From Hyphomicrobium sp. (GTDB taxonomy: Bacteria > Pseudomonadota > Alphaproteobacteria > Rhizobiales > Hyphomicrobiaceae), in contig JAIEMV010000013.1 in NCBI GenBank assembly GCA_019751875.1, positions 292,581 to 356,580 of the forward strand: a stretch of 64,000 bases of DNA. Reading direction: 5' to 3'. Each line of letters begins with the position of its first letter. Position 1 is the stretch's first letter. The translations under genes were made by a program, and so were the position numbers. The notes below the pieces were generated by a model, which made no database searches, was not told the DNA's origin, and saw only the letters and a list, made by a program, of their open reading frames with translations. Below, piece by piece: positions 23,333-31,704 of this stretch.

Positions 23333-24204
23333 CGTGTTGCAATCTTTCTCTGAAGCGTGCGGTCTGAGAGCCAAATGGCCGCCCCATTGACGAGAACAAG
23401 TAGGGCAATGAGAACAAGCGCGGATGCGTAAGCGCTCCGGTCTCCGCCCGCGACATTCATAGTGAGATCGTAAATATGGACGGATATGGCGCGACCTGAG
23501 TCGAATAGTGACGACGGCATCCGGTCGACATAACCGCTGGTGAAAACAAGTGCTGCTGTTTCAGCCATTGCGCGCCCGATGCCGAGCATGAGACCGGCCA
23601 GCAGGACGGGAGTGGCGACCGGAATTAGGATCTGGTGGAGGGCAGTGGTACGGGAGAGCCCAAGGGCTGCTGCGCCAAGACGCCAATCGTCAGGGACCAT
23701 CCGCAGGCCGGTCTCCGCAGTACGGATTAGAATCGGAAGTACCATGCACGCGAGCGTTAGACCTCCGGACAGGATCGAGAAGCCCAGCCCGAGCCAGACA
23801 CTGAAGAACGCGTTGCCGAAGAGACCAAAGACGATTGAGGGCACACCGGCGAGAACGTCAAGGCTCAGCCCGATTGCGCGCTCCGTGGTGCCGCCGCGGC
23901 GGGTAAATTCAGAGAGTAGAACGGCTGTTGCCAGTCCGAGTGGAGCGGCAACAACGATCGCGACTGCCACAATGAGAACAGTCGAGACCACGATTGGCCA
24001 AATTCCGCCGGCACGGCCCGAATTACGCGGAGCTGTGGAGAGAAAGGACCAATCAAGCCTTCCTGCTCCGTGCCATAGAAGATCTGCTAGGAGCCAGACA
24101 AATGCGCCAGCGACAAGCATAGCGGCTGCCCATACTGCACCGAGCAACACCCTGTCCCGAACAGGGTGAATTTCTCTGTCAATGAGGTTGGCGGGCTCAG
24201 GCAT
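23329..24204 (-). CDS. pstA: Phosphate ABC transporter permease PstA
   Basis: A 291-residue permease with six helices; LGLATAVLLSEFTRRGG, LDVLAGVPSIVFGLFGNAF and the EAA-type loop LGLSRTTALHQILIPVATPVLLAG are classic PstA/PstC features. It overlaps pstC by 8 bases and pstB by 4 bases, so the set is translationally coupled. It forms the membrane channel with PstC. GGAGG lies about 12 bases before the ATG. Confidence 0.92.
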   Translation of the reverse strand: MPEPANLIDREIHPVRDRVLLGAVWAAAMLVAGAFVWLLADLLWHGAGRLDWSFLSTAPRNSGRAGGIWPIVVSTVLIVAVAIVVAAPLGLATAVLLSEFTRRGGTTERAIGLSLDVLAGVPSIVFGLFGNAFFSVWLGLGFSILSGGLTLACMVLPILIRTAETGLRMVPDDWRLGAAALGLSRTTALHQILIPVATPVLLAGLMLGIGRAMAETAALVFTSGYVDRMPSSLFDSGRAISVHIYDLTMNVAGGDRSAYASALVLIALLVLVNGAAIWLSDRTLQRKIATR

Positions 24205-25051
24205 GAACGACTTGGCCTCCGCTTCGTCGTGCTACCCAAGCCAATATGAATACGAGTACCGTCAGTGCTAGACCGGAGACAAACAGAGCCGACCGGTGGT
24301 CTCCTGTCGCATAGGCCATCTCGAGCGCAATGTTTGCGGTCAACGTACGGACCGGATCAAATAGGGACGTGGGAAGCTGTACGACGTTTCCGCTGACCAT
24401 CAGAACAGCCATGGTCTCGCCCAAAGCACGCGCCATCGCGAGCATGATGCCGGCGAAGATGCTGGACCGGACTGCGGGCAGGGCGACGCCGAGGAGTGTG
24501 CCTTCACGCGAGAGTCCGAGAGCGGCAGCTCCCACCCAGTAGAACTGTGGAATAGATGCCAGGGCCGCTTGTGTCGTGAGCGCGACGGTCGGGACGATCA
24601 TGAGGGCGAGAACAAGACTTCCCGCGAGGAGGCTCGCACCGGGTGGAGCCAGCATCAGGATCAAAGGGACAATGACCGTCAAGCCCCAGAGCCCAAGAAC
24701 CACTGACGGAATTCCAGCCAGAAGAATAATGATCCACTGGTACGCCCGTCTGACAACCGGGGGTGCGTAGAAGCGGCAGAAGACAGCAGAGGCAATCCCC
24801 AGTGGGGCGGCCAACATGATAGAAAGCATCGACATAGCAAACGACGCTACAAGCATCGGCTTGAGATCAAAGGCCCCCTCAGTCGGATACCATGCTTCGT
24901 CAAAGGCAAACTTGAGGAGGCCAACCTGCGAGAAGACCGGCCATGCCTCTGTCGATAGGAACAAGATGATGAGCAGGAGAATTCCGGAGGCGACGATCGC
25001 GGCTACCGAGAGTCCCAACAACAAGCATGTGTCACGGGCCGTTCGGGACAA
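24197..25051 (-). CDS. pstC: Phosphate ABC transporter permease PstC
   Basis: A 284-residue permease with six helices: an N-terminal helix, APLGIASAVFCRFYAPPVV, LAGIPSVVLGLWGLTVIVP, and the EAA loop LGLSREGTLLGVALPAVRSSIFAG. The start is TTG at 25051 with AAGGAG about 8 bases upstream, inside the end of pstS, a coupled arrangement. Partner of PstA. Confidence 0.9.
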   Translation of the reverse strand: MSRTARDTCLLLGLSVAAIVASGILLLIILFLSTEAWPVFSQVGLLKFAFDEAWYPTEGAFDLKPMLVASFAMSMLSIMLAAPLGIASAVFCRFYAPPVVRRAYQWIIILLAGIPSVVLGLWGLTVIVPLILMLAPPGASLLAGSLVLALMIVPTVALTTQAALASIPQFYWVGAAALGLSREGTLLGVALPAVRSSIFAGIMLAMARALGETMAVLMVSGNVVQLPTSLFDPVRTLTANIALEMAYATGDHRSALFVSGLALTVLVFILAWVARRSGGQVVHA

Positions 25052-25844
25052 AGAATTGCTCCTTCACGAGGTCATGAGTATCAGCCGATTGGGTGTAGTC
25101 TATAAAGAGCTTGGTCATTCCCGTGGGCTCTTTACTCGTGACGAGATTGAGCGGACGCGCCAGAGGAAAACTGCCGTTGCGGACGTTTTCGACGGAAGCG
25201 GCCACACCACCCATCCCAAGCAATTTAATCGGCGTGCCTTGTCCAGCCTCAAATTCGGCGGTGCCGACGGAAACGTAGCCGATGGCATTGGGATTGCCGG
25301 CGACCGTCTTGATACCCTGCTGATTGTCTCCAATTACGACATGGGCCTTGATGTCGCTTGCTTTCAGTTTGAAGAAGTGGAGGAAGAGTTCGAGTGTTGA
25401 TCGCCCTTCAGCTTTGTTCACCACTGTGATCGGGCCTTGCGTGCCCCCGACAGCACTCCAATCGGAAATTTTGCCAGTGTAGATGTCGACGATCTGCTGA
25501 TCGGTCAGCGTTGAAACGGTGTTGGCGCTATTGAGAACGACGCCGATGCCATCACGCGCGATCGTATACGCCTTGAGATCGCTCTCATCTTTTTTCAAGG
25601 CGCGGGAGGCCATGCCGATGTCTGCAAGACCTGATCGTGCATCATTGATGCCCCGAGATGAACCCCCGGTCTGCACGTCCACACGAACCCCAGGATTCTT
25701 CTCTTCGAAACGCTTGCCGATCTCGGTAATGAGCGGAGCAACGGTACTCGATCCCGTGATGACGATTTTGTCATCGGCTGCGATGACCGGTGTACTAAGT
25801 GCCACGAAAATCAAAGCGCCGGTCGTAAACAGCTTTGAAAGCAT
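25032..25844 (-). CDS. pstS: Phosphate-binding periplasmic protein PstS-like
   Basis: A 270-residue protein with a signal peptide (to VIAA) and a type-2 periplasmic binding fold. GSSTVAPLITEIGKRFEE, the TGGSSRGINDARSGLADIGMASR block and NAIGYVSVGTAE hold the oxyanion-binding residues of the PstS family. The short length and TGGSSRG form place it in the PstS-like branch common in proteobacteria. Next to arsM, it could help the cell favour phosphate over arsenate. GGAG precedes the ATG; 51 bases separate it from arsM. Confidence 0.9.
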   Translation of the reverse strand: MLSKLFTTGALIFVALSTPVIAADDKIVITGSSTVAPLITEIGKRFEEKNPGVRVDVQTGGSSRGINDARSGLADIGMASRALKKDESDLKAYTIARDGIGVVLNSANTVSTLTDQQIVDIYTGKISDWSAVGGTQGPITVVNKAEGRSTLELFLHFFKLKASDIKAHVVIGDNQQGIKTVAGNPNAIGYVSVGTAEFEAGQGTPIKLLGMGGVAASVENVRNGSFPLARPLNLVTSKEPTGMTKLFIDYTQSADTHDLVKEQFFVPNGP

Positions 25845-25895
25845 TGCGATCTCCGATCACGAACTGTTTTTGGCTATTCCGGGCGAGCGTTCATC

Positions 25896-26948
25896 TCAGC
25901 AGCAAGCGCCAATGGCGGTGACGTCCGTGAGCCGATCCGAGAAGGGAAAGGGTGTTCCGCATCCGGGAAAGACGCCATAGTGGGTTGAGAAATCTCCGAT
26001 GAAGTCGAAGTAGGGCGCATACCGGCTCTGCCGGAGCATTTGCCAGGTGTTCCCACACACGGGAAAGATTCGCCCTTGCTCGATCACGTGATGACTATCG
26101 AGGACCACAGCATGTGGTGCGTCGGAGATGCCACCCTTGTAAATCACGGCCTGACCGTAATCTTCGCACGCTCCTTCAAGTTCGGCGATCTTGAAGAGGC
26201 GATAGGTGGCTGAATAGAAATTCGCTGCACCAACCGTGGCGGCCACATCTGGATCGGTGATTTCCAGAGAACGGCTCGTCACGAGGCGGGGGTCCTTGAA
26301 ACCCGCTTCCTTTGCCATTGCTAGAAAATCTGCCCAGTACAGTGCCCCACCCAGACATTCGCCGTAGACGACCGGATTATTGCGGACGGCCTCCGTGAGC
26401 CGGCGGTCGGCATAGACATCGGCGAAGTAGAATTCGCCTCCCGGCTTCAGAAGGTCGAAAACTCCCTGCAGAACCGCTGGTTTGTCGATGGAAAGATTGA
26501 CCACGCAGTTTGAAACGATGGCATCGAAACTCTCCGGCTCAAGGCCGAGTGACGGAAGATCTTCAATAAACCCTTGTAGGAAGCGCACATTCGTCTTGCT
26601 ATGGCGAAACTTTTCCATGTGCCAGCCGACGTGGGTGCGCGCTGTTTCCAGTTGCTCTGGCGTCATGTCCACGCCAACAACTTCTCCCGCCGGTCCGACG
26701 AGTTGCGCAAGGGCATACACATCGCGCCCCGATCCGCATCCCAGATCAAGGACGCGACGGCCATGAAGAAGTTCTGGAACGACGAGACCACAGCCATAAT
26801 ACTTGGCAAGAACCTCATCGTGAATGTTGCTGAGGAGGGTCTTGATCCTGACCGGCATGTTGTCCGGCGTGCAGCATGCCATCGTCTTTAGATCTGACGA
26901 CCCTCTCAGGACCCTGCCGTAGTACTCCTTCACGATCTCGATGTGCAT
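25896..26948 (-). CDS. arsM: Arsenite S-adenosylmethionine methyltransferase
   Basis: A 350-residue enzyme. It opens MHIEIVKEYYGRVLRGSSDLKTMACC, has the SAM motif VLDLGCGSGRD (67-76), and carries all four cysteines expected of ArsM: C25/C26, C53 in YYGCGL, C148 in SNCVVNLS, C198 in ECLGGALYW. These bind As(III) and drive its methylation to mono-, di- and trimethyl forms. The start at 26948 is chosen because homologues begin there; the frame is open further into nrsF without a ribosome site. C-terminal about 80 residues (PVCGNTWQM, ending in vicinal Cys) match the extra ArsM domain. Downstream of sigF-nrsF on the same strand. Confidence 0.88.
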   Translation of the reverse strand: MHIEIVKEYYGRVLRGSSDLKTMACCTPDNMPVRIKTLLSNIHDEVLAKYYGCGLVVPELLHGRRVLDLGCGSGRDVYALAQLVGPAGEVVGVDMTPEQLETARTHVGWHMEKFRHSKTNVRFLQGFIEDLPSLGLEPESFDAIVSNCVVNLSIDKPAVLQGVFDLLKPGGEFYFADVYADRRLTEAVRNNPVVYGECLGGALYWADFLAMAKEAGFKDPRLVTSRSLEITDPDVAATVGAANFYSATYRLFKIAELEGACEDYGQAVIYKGGISDAPHAVVLDSHHVIEQGRIFPVCGNTWQMLRQSRYAPYFDFIGDFSTHYGVFPGCGTPFPFSDRLTDVTAIGACC

Positions 26949-27066
26949 ATCGTCCAGATCCTCATTCCGTTCATGCGTAACAGCAGGCGCTAAATCCCAA
27001 CCTGCGAAGCCGATGGGCCATTGCAGTCTGTTCTTTTGTTCGAACGTGATCTGCTGAGTGGTTTGT

Positions 27067-27753
27067 CTATCCTGTTTGCCGGTGGCCGCTGTCCCCTCCA
27101 TCAATTTTGGGGAGCGACCATTTCAGATAGCGATTTCCGGCAAGGAACCCGATTGTTGCGAGCAGGAGCACGGATCCGAACTGCCAGACGAGTATCATCA
27201 CGCTGACGTCTAGTGCATGGAAGAGACGCAATCCCGCTGCACCGATGGCTGTCGCTGCCAGAGTGGCCAGACCCGTTGTCGACATGGGGGCCAAGGGCGC
27301 CCCCTGCCGGATCATGACGAGGATCACCAACGCCGACAGAATACTCGCCAGAAAGATTGCCTGAAAGCAGTCGAGGTCGATGTTGAAAGTCAGGCCGTCT
27401 GGACCGCTCTGAACCCACTGCCGCCAGCAACCCTCGCCCAGGGTGGCAAGCCAGACTGCGAGAAATGGGAAGGGGGCAAATCGCTCCCACAGTGGGCGAC
27501 CAGGACAACCGGCGCAGAAGGCGGCTATCGCCGCCATGAGGCTTGTCAGCAGGGCAGCCGCAATTTCAATCACAAAACGTGGTTCTGCCAATTTGTCGGC
27601 AATGTCTGCACGCGGTCCGATCAACCACACAAGCCCGGCCAAGTAGACAAAAGAAACGATCATCCAACCCATAGCTCGTGCAGCCGGATGCCTGAGCGGT
27701 TCGACCGGCTCGACCTTGTCAGCCAGGGCGTCAATCAGATCTTCAGTCCGCAT
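27067..27753 (-). CDS. nrsF: NrsF (DUF1109) membrane anti-sigma factor
   Basis: A 228-residue protein with six helices after an N-terminal cytoplasmic stretch (TEDLIDALADKVEPVEPLRHP), the layout of DUF1109/NrsF. Cysteines cluster in a periplasmic-facing part (AAFCAGCPGR, GEGCWRQ, DLDCFQ); in Caulobacter NrsF two conserved cysteines are needed to release SigF under chromate, dichromate or cadmium. ATG at 27753 has AGGAAG upstream and sits 5 bases after the sigma factor stop, so the pair is cotranscribed. Confidence 0.85.
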   Translation of the reverse strand: MRTEDLIDALADKVEPVEPLRHPAARAMGWMIVSFVYLAGLVWLIGPRADIADKLAEPRFVIEIAAALLTSLMAAIAAFCAGCPGRPLWERFAPFPFLAVWLATLGEGCWRQWVQSGPDGLTFNIDLDCFQAIFLASILSALVILVMIRQGAPLAPMSTTGLATLAATAIGAAGLRLFHALDVSVMILVWQFGSVLLLATIGFLAGNRYLKWSLPKIDGGDSGHRQTG

Positions 27754-27758
27754 GGCGT

Positions 27759-28340
27759 TCAAGTCTTCCTCTGAAGGGAGGCACGCATAGCTTTAATCGC
27801 CCTGTGGACAGTCACCTTGAGGGCTGGGACGCTCTTGCCAGTTCTCTCAGCCGCCTCCTGAACTGACAGGCCCTGAAGCTTCATCAGTTGGATGGCCTCA
27901 CGTTGCCCATCTGACAGTGAAGCCAGCGCAATCTGAATTGCTTCCTGATCGTCACTCGTGTCTTGAGTGCTTTTCGTGTCAGCTCCTGAAAAGGTTTCAG
28001 GCATTGTTTCGACGGTGGTTTCGTTGGCTACTCGAGAAGACGAACGGCGTGCTGCATCAGCAATTCGGCGGGCAGTAATCGTCATCAACCAAGGCATAAT
28101 CGGGCGGCTTGGATCAAAGGTATGCCGGACGGAATGGACTGACATGAGTATGTCCTGGACGATATCTTCTACGTCTTGCGGACTGCGCCATCTGCGGTGG
28201 ACTGTCCCGCGCAGGACCGGCAGAATTTCGGAGAGAAATCTTGAATATGCCGCGGTGTCGCCGGCCTGAGCCAATCGCATCAGCAATCGCCATCTTTCGT
28301 CCCGCTCGGCCCTGTCATCCGAACTGCCTGAACTGGTCAT
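27759..28340 (-). CDS. sigF: ECF sigma factor, SigF type
   Basis: A 193-residue sigma factor. Region 2 (DTAAYSRFLSEILPVLRGTV, DVEDIVQDILMSVHSVRHTFD, PWLMTITARRIADAARR) and region 4 (LSDGQREAIQLMKLQGLSVQEAAERTGKSVPALKVTVHRAIKAM) are complete, joined by an acidic linker. Pairing with an NrsF-type anti-sigma identifies the SigF metal-stress group, whose promoters read GTAACC-N16-CGAA; two exact copies of that motif occur in this window. No such motif was seen directly upstream of this gene itself. Confidence 0.88.
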   Translation of the reverse strand: MTSSGSSDDRAERDERWRLLMRLAQAGDTAAYSRFLSEILPVLRGTVHRRWRSPQDVEDIVQDILMSVHSVRHTFDPSRPIMPWLMTITARRIADAARRSSSRVANETTVETMPETFSGADTKSTQDTSDDQEAIQIALASLSDGQREAIQLMKLQGLSVQEAAERTGKSVPALKVTVHRAIKAMRASLQRKT

Positions 28341-28767
28341 CTCAGTCCCCGATGCTGGGCGGTCTTATGGAGTTGCGGATGATTGTTAGTATACGTCAAA
28401 AACCGAGCGCAGTTTCAACTCGCGCTACTAAGTTGTGTCAATTATTCCAATTTACTAGAAGCGGTTCAGACACACGCCATCTGGCGATTGGGACGCCACC
28501 ACTCGGTGTCCAGCCTCGGAAGGATGTGATGCGAAGCTTTCGACAGTCAGGGCTAGTCGCGAACGCCGGAATGGCGCTGGAAGCGGCGATCGACAGCCTT
28601 ACTTAAAGCTGCCGCGGGATGTCTGCCAACGATGATCATCATCATCGGTGTTCTGGCAATCTGCGGTATGTTTGTTTGCGTTAGGTCTAGGAGTAGGCCA
28701 GCCAAAGAGGGCGCTTGCCGAGACGCACAGTCGAATTATTCCGCAGGCCTTGCGGGGAACGTTTGCG
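28341..28767. other. Gene-free stretch upstream of sigF
   Basis: Must hold the sigF promoter. Only weak short frames are seen (one of about 53 codons near 28633 lacks a ribosome site). No inverted repeat or known promoter motif recognised. Confidence 0.45.
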
Positions 28768-29373
28768 TCACAAACCTTCGTATGGATTAGCTTTCAAAAG
28801 CTTAGCTAGATGCATCGCATTTGCTGCCGATGTTCGATTTGTCTGAAGGGTTTTATCGTACGGTGATTTGAGGTACTTGTAGTCAGTGGAAGCCATCGCC
28901 TGACCTACCCAATAGGTACCGGCACCGGGTGCTATCGTATATCCAACATCGTTCAGGGCCTGAAATATTTCAGCGTGACAATGGTGGGCCCCATCTTCGT
29001 TGCCGACAATTGCAACAACAGCAACCTTGCCATACGGTGGCATGCGCTGCTTATCATCGGTTTCGCCTAGGAATGCGTCCATACGTTCCAGAATTCGCTT
29101 TGCAACGCTTGAGGGTTGCCCCAGCCAAATTGGACTTCCGAATATCAAAATGTCAGCTGCCAATACTTTGGCGCGCAAATGGGGCCAGTCGTCACCCTCG
29201 CCTTCATCTGATTTGACGCCGGGTTTGATATTGTAGTCGACCACGCGAATGACTTCGCTGGTGACGTCATATTTTGCCAATTCCTGCAGGACCTCGTTCA
29301 AGATTTTGTCGGTCGAGGATTTCTCTGCAGATCCTTTCAAGGAGCAATTCAGGGCTAGTGCCGTCAGAGGCAT
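28768..29373 (-). CDS. Flavodoxin-like NAD(P)H-dependent FMN reductase
   Basis: A 201-residue flavoprotein of the FMN_red/flavodoxin-like class: ALALNCSLKGSAEKSSTDKI (phosphate loop), LAADILIFGSPIWLGQPSSVAKRILERMD (isoalloxazine loop), and GKVAVVAIVGNEDGAHH. ATG at 29373 is chosen for AGGAGGT just upstream. Such enzymes reduce quinones or metal ions; with the neighbouring arsenic and disulfide-reductase genes a detoxification role is possible but not shown. A candidate EcfG-like promoter lies about 70 bases upstream. Confidence 0.8.
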   Translation of the reverse strand: MPLTALALNCSLKGSAEKSSTDKILNEVLQELAKYDVTSEVIRVVDYNIKPGVKSDEGEGDDWPHLRAKVLAADILIFGSPIWLGQPSSVAKRILERMDAFLGETDDKQRMPPYGKVAVVAIVGNEDGAHHCHAEIFQALNDVGYTIAPGAGTYWVGQAMASTDYKYLKSPYDKTLQTNRTSAANAMHLAKLLKANPYEGL

Positions 29374-29440
29374 GTAACCTCCTGCTTTATTCGTGTAACG
29401 GCGGATCAAAGCGAGCAGCCGCTTGATGAGATAGAGCGAG

Positions 29441-29466
29441 AACACCAATCGATCTCGAACGGTTCC
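29441..29466 (-). promoter_or_regulatory. EcfG-like promoter candidate before the FMN reductase gene
   Basis: On the minus strand GGAAC (29466-29462) and TGTT (29444-29441), spacing 17, one mismatch from GGAAC-N16/17-CGTT; about 68 bases before the start codon. Confidence 0.35.
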
Positions 29467-29631
29467 ACGCGAATTACGGCTGAGATCAAGGGCTCACCTG
29501 CGCATACGTGCGCAAGGATGAGCGGCACGTCGGTTGCATCTATGCCGGTACCGCAGCTCTGGTATCTTTATTGCGCCGGACTTCCGCTCTGCTGCAGCGC
29601 CGCAGAGGACATGGCGGGCATCCACCCGCCA

Positions 29632-30507
29632 TCAGCGCTTTGCGTCATTGAGGGCCCAGTCATAGGCGTGACTATCAATTGTAGTGATGCCTTCGAGTTT
29701 TGCCGACAGGTCCGGATTGGCATATTTCCGCGCGTGGGCAATGACGCCGGCGTCACTTCCACCGAAGTCAACTTTGAACCAGCTGTAGATGGACGACGCG
29801 ATAAGGCTGCCGCTGCGAACCGTGATACCGCGAGGATGATTGACGTAGTCGCGGGCGGCGGCGTCGAGCTGGGCGTCGAGTGCCGTGCCTGTGAAGGCCT
29901 CGGTCCGAAGGTTCGGGCAGCCAATAGATGCACAATTGACGGCGTAGTGAACCCGAGGGTCTCTGAAGACAGGTCGCAAAATGCCATGCTCGATGTCGTC
30001 GAGGGTGAGATCCACTCCGTTGAGTTTGACAACCTTGGCCTTCCAAGGTCCACCAGTTACAGCGGCAAACAACCCCCCGCCAAGTGAGATGTCTTTGATC
30101 GAGCGGACGGGATAGTGGTCAAGAACGATATCAATCGTCTTGGCATTGTAGAGATTGGCCAAGAGTGCAAATTGTTCTGATCGATTAAGCGTTCTAGGGT
30201 CAACCTCTTGAACTTTTCTTATGTACAGCTTGAGATCGCCGTGTCCGGTGTCTTTAAATGCAGCATAGTCCACTCGGTTCAAACGATCCGGCCCTGGGAT
30301 GACGTAGGACTTGAGGAGTCGATCCCAAGCGGAGTGATCGACGGTAACCGTGGATTGCGCAGCTGAATCACGAAAGAGATCGGCCGGTCCGGCAGCTTTC
30401 GCTGGGCTGGAGGTGATTGCAGACAAGACAAAGCATAGGCTCCAAATGATGAGAGACAGGCCAGAGACGTATTCATAACCGCCAAAATGGCGCCCCGTGG
30501 TGCTCAT
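29632..30507 (-). CDS. Exported DUF547 family protein
   Basis: A 291-residue protein. ATG at 30507; after a signal peptide (about 20-38, SLIIWSLCFVLSAITSSPAKA), the DUF547 domain runs to the end: VDYAAFKDTGHGDLKLYIRK, LANLYNAKTIDIVLDHYPV, the GGPWKAKVVKLNGVDLTLDDIEHGILR block and VHYAVNCASIGCPNLR with conserved Cys pair. DUF547 is thought to be a papain/transglutaminase-like fold; its reaction is unknown. An exact SigF-type promoter lies about 100 bases upstream, tying it to the metal-stress regulon. Confidence 0.85.
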   Translation of the reverse strand: MSTTGRHFGGYEYVSGLSLIIWSLCFVLSAITSSPAKAAGPADLFRDSAAQSTVTVDHSAWDRLLKSYVIPGPDRLNRVDYAAFKDTGHGDLKLYIRKVQEVDPRTLNRSEQFALLANLYNAKTIDIVLDHYPVRSIKDISLGGGLFAAVTGGPWKAKVVKLNGVDLTLDDIEHGILRPVFRDPRVHYAVNCASIGCPNLRTEAFTGTALDAQLDAAARDYVNHPRGITVRSGSLIASSIYSWFKVDFGGSDAGVIAHARKYANPDLSAKLEGITTIDSHAYDWALNDAKR

Positions 30508-30987
30508 GTCTGCACGCCTTGATTGTTCTTCAAATCTTCTGCGCGGAACAGTTTTCCGCAGCGTCGCGCGGCCAGATCGCGCTGGGAGCAATCCGGCCTA
30601 AACCCTTGTTCGTGGTCGAGACGTCCAAGGTTACAGCCCAAAGCGGCTGCTGACGAATCAGAGCAGGATCTTCCGCAAACGGCTGCACTCGGGCGCTGCG
30701 GCTGTCTTGTCATATTTCGAGGTTATTTTTGAATGCATGGTGATGAAGCGTGCGGTGGGGCGGGGTTACGTGGCAAACGTTCAGACCTGGGACTCCGGTC
30801 GCCAAGGATGTTCGTCAAAACGCGCGGCCGGCTGAGTGATGATCGACTGCCAGCGATTCCAGGTATCACCTCCCTAGTTTTGTAGAACTGGGAGAAGATT
30901 CTCATGCTGTGTCCCTGAACAAGAAGCCGGTTCACGACCCGGCCTACTCGCAATTTCGCCTTTCTTCAGCGTGTTGATCCAAATGAA
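30508..30987. other. Intergenic region upstream of the DUF547 gene
   Basis: No gene supported over about 480 bases between the DUF547 start and the TVP38 stop. It holds the SigF-type promoter (30609-30634); the rest shows nothing recognisable. Confidence 0.5.
30609..30634 (-). promoter_or_regulatory. SigF-type promoter, exact GTAACC-N16-CGAA match
   Basis: On the minus strand GTAACC (30634-30629), exactly 16 bases, CGAA (30612-30609), pointing at the DUF547 gene about 100 bases on. Second exact copy of the SigF motif in the window; the other precedes the 20026 peptide gene. Confidence 0.65.
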
Positions 30988-31704
30988 TTAGCTATCAGAG
31001 GTGTGCACGGTCGGGCGACCTGCCTTCCATCGCTTAAGAAGAATAGGAAGCAGAGATAGAACGCCGAGGCCGATCAGCCCCGCGACGAGAGGCGGGCTGA
31101 AGATGTCCGCCAGGTTGACCTCCCCGCCGGCATCAAACACCTGCCCAAGACCCGCCCCGAACGCGGAATAGACCGTCGTCCCAGGAATGATGCCGATCGC
31201 CGTCGCGGTGACGAAGGGCACAAAACGCATCCCCAGGAGCGCCGGAGCCAGATTGACTGCCCAGAACGGGAAAGCAGGAACAAGGCGCAGAAACAGGAGA
31301 TAGCTGAACGCGTTCTCCTGGAATCCATCTGCCATCCTTGCAACGAACGGCCCCGCTTTTGCTCGAAGCACGTCGCCAAATGCCGATCGGGCAATCAGGA
31401 ACAAGGCCGCTGCGCCGATCGTCGCTCCAATAACCGTCAAAGCAGCACCGCCAACGACGCCGAACAAGAAACCTCCAGCCAATGTGAGAATGACCGCGCC
31501 CGGAAGCGATACCGCAACTGCCGCCGCGTAAGCCGATACAAAGCCCAAAGCTGCGACAAGTTTATTCTCTTCGACGAAGGCTAACAGTGCTGCACGGTTG
31601 TCGCGAAGGGTATCGAGCGTCAGATACTGGTCCACCCGCAACCAGTAGGCGACCCCCACGAGGGCCGCGAGAACAGCAATGGGGAGCACCCTTTGTACCG
31701 TCAT
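30988..31704 (-). CDS. TVP38/TMEM64 (DedA-like) membrane protein
   Basis: A 238-residue protein with six hydrophobic segments. LPGAVILTLAGGFLFGVVGGAALTVIGATIG and the FLRLVPAFPFWAVNLAPALLGM segment are the SNARE-associated/DedA core of the TVP38 family. The ATG at 31704 overlaps the stop of the upstream reductase (ATGA), so the two are translationally coupled. TVP38-disulfide reductase pairs are recurrent in bacteria and sometimes annotated with mercury or selenium handling; direct evidence is thin. Confidence 0.87.
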   Translation of the reverse strand: MTVQRVLPIAVLAALVGVAYWLRVDQYLTLDTLRDNRAALLAFVEENKLVAALGFVSAYAAAVAVSLPGAVILTLAGGFLFGVVGGAALTVIGATIGAAALFLIARSAFGDVLRAKAGPFVARMADGFQENAFSYLLFLRLVPAFPFWAVNLAPALLGMRFVPFVTATAIGIIPGTTVYSAFGAGLGQVFDAGGEVNLADIFSPPLVAGLIGLGVLSLLPILLKRWKAGRPTVHTSDS

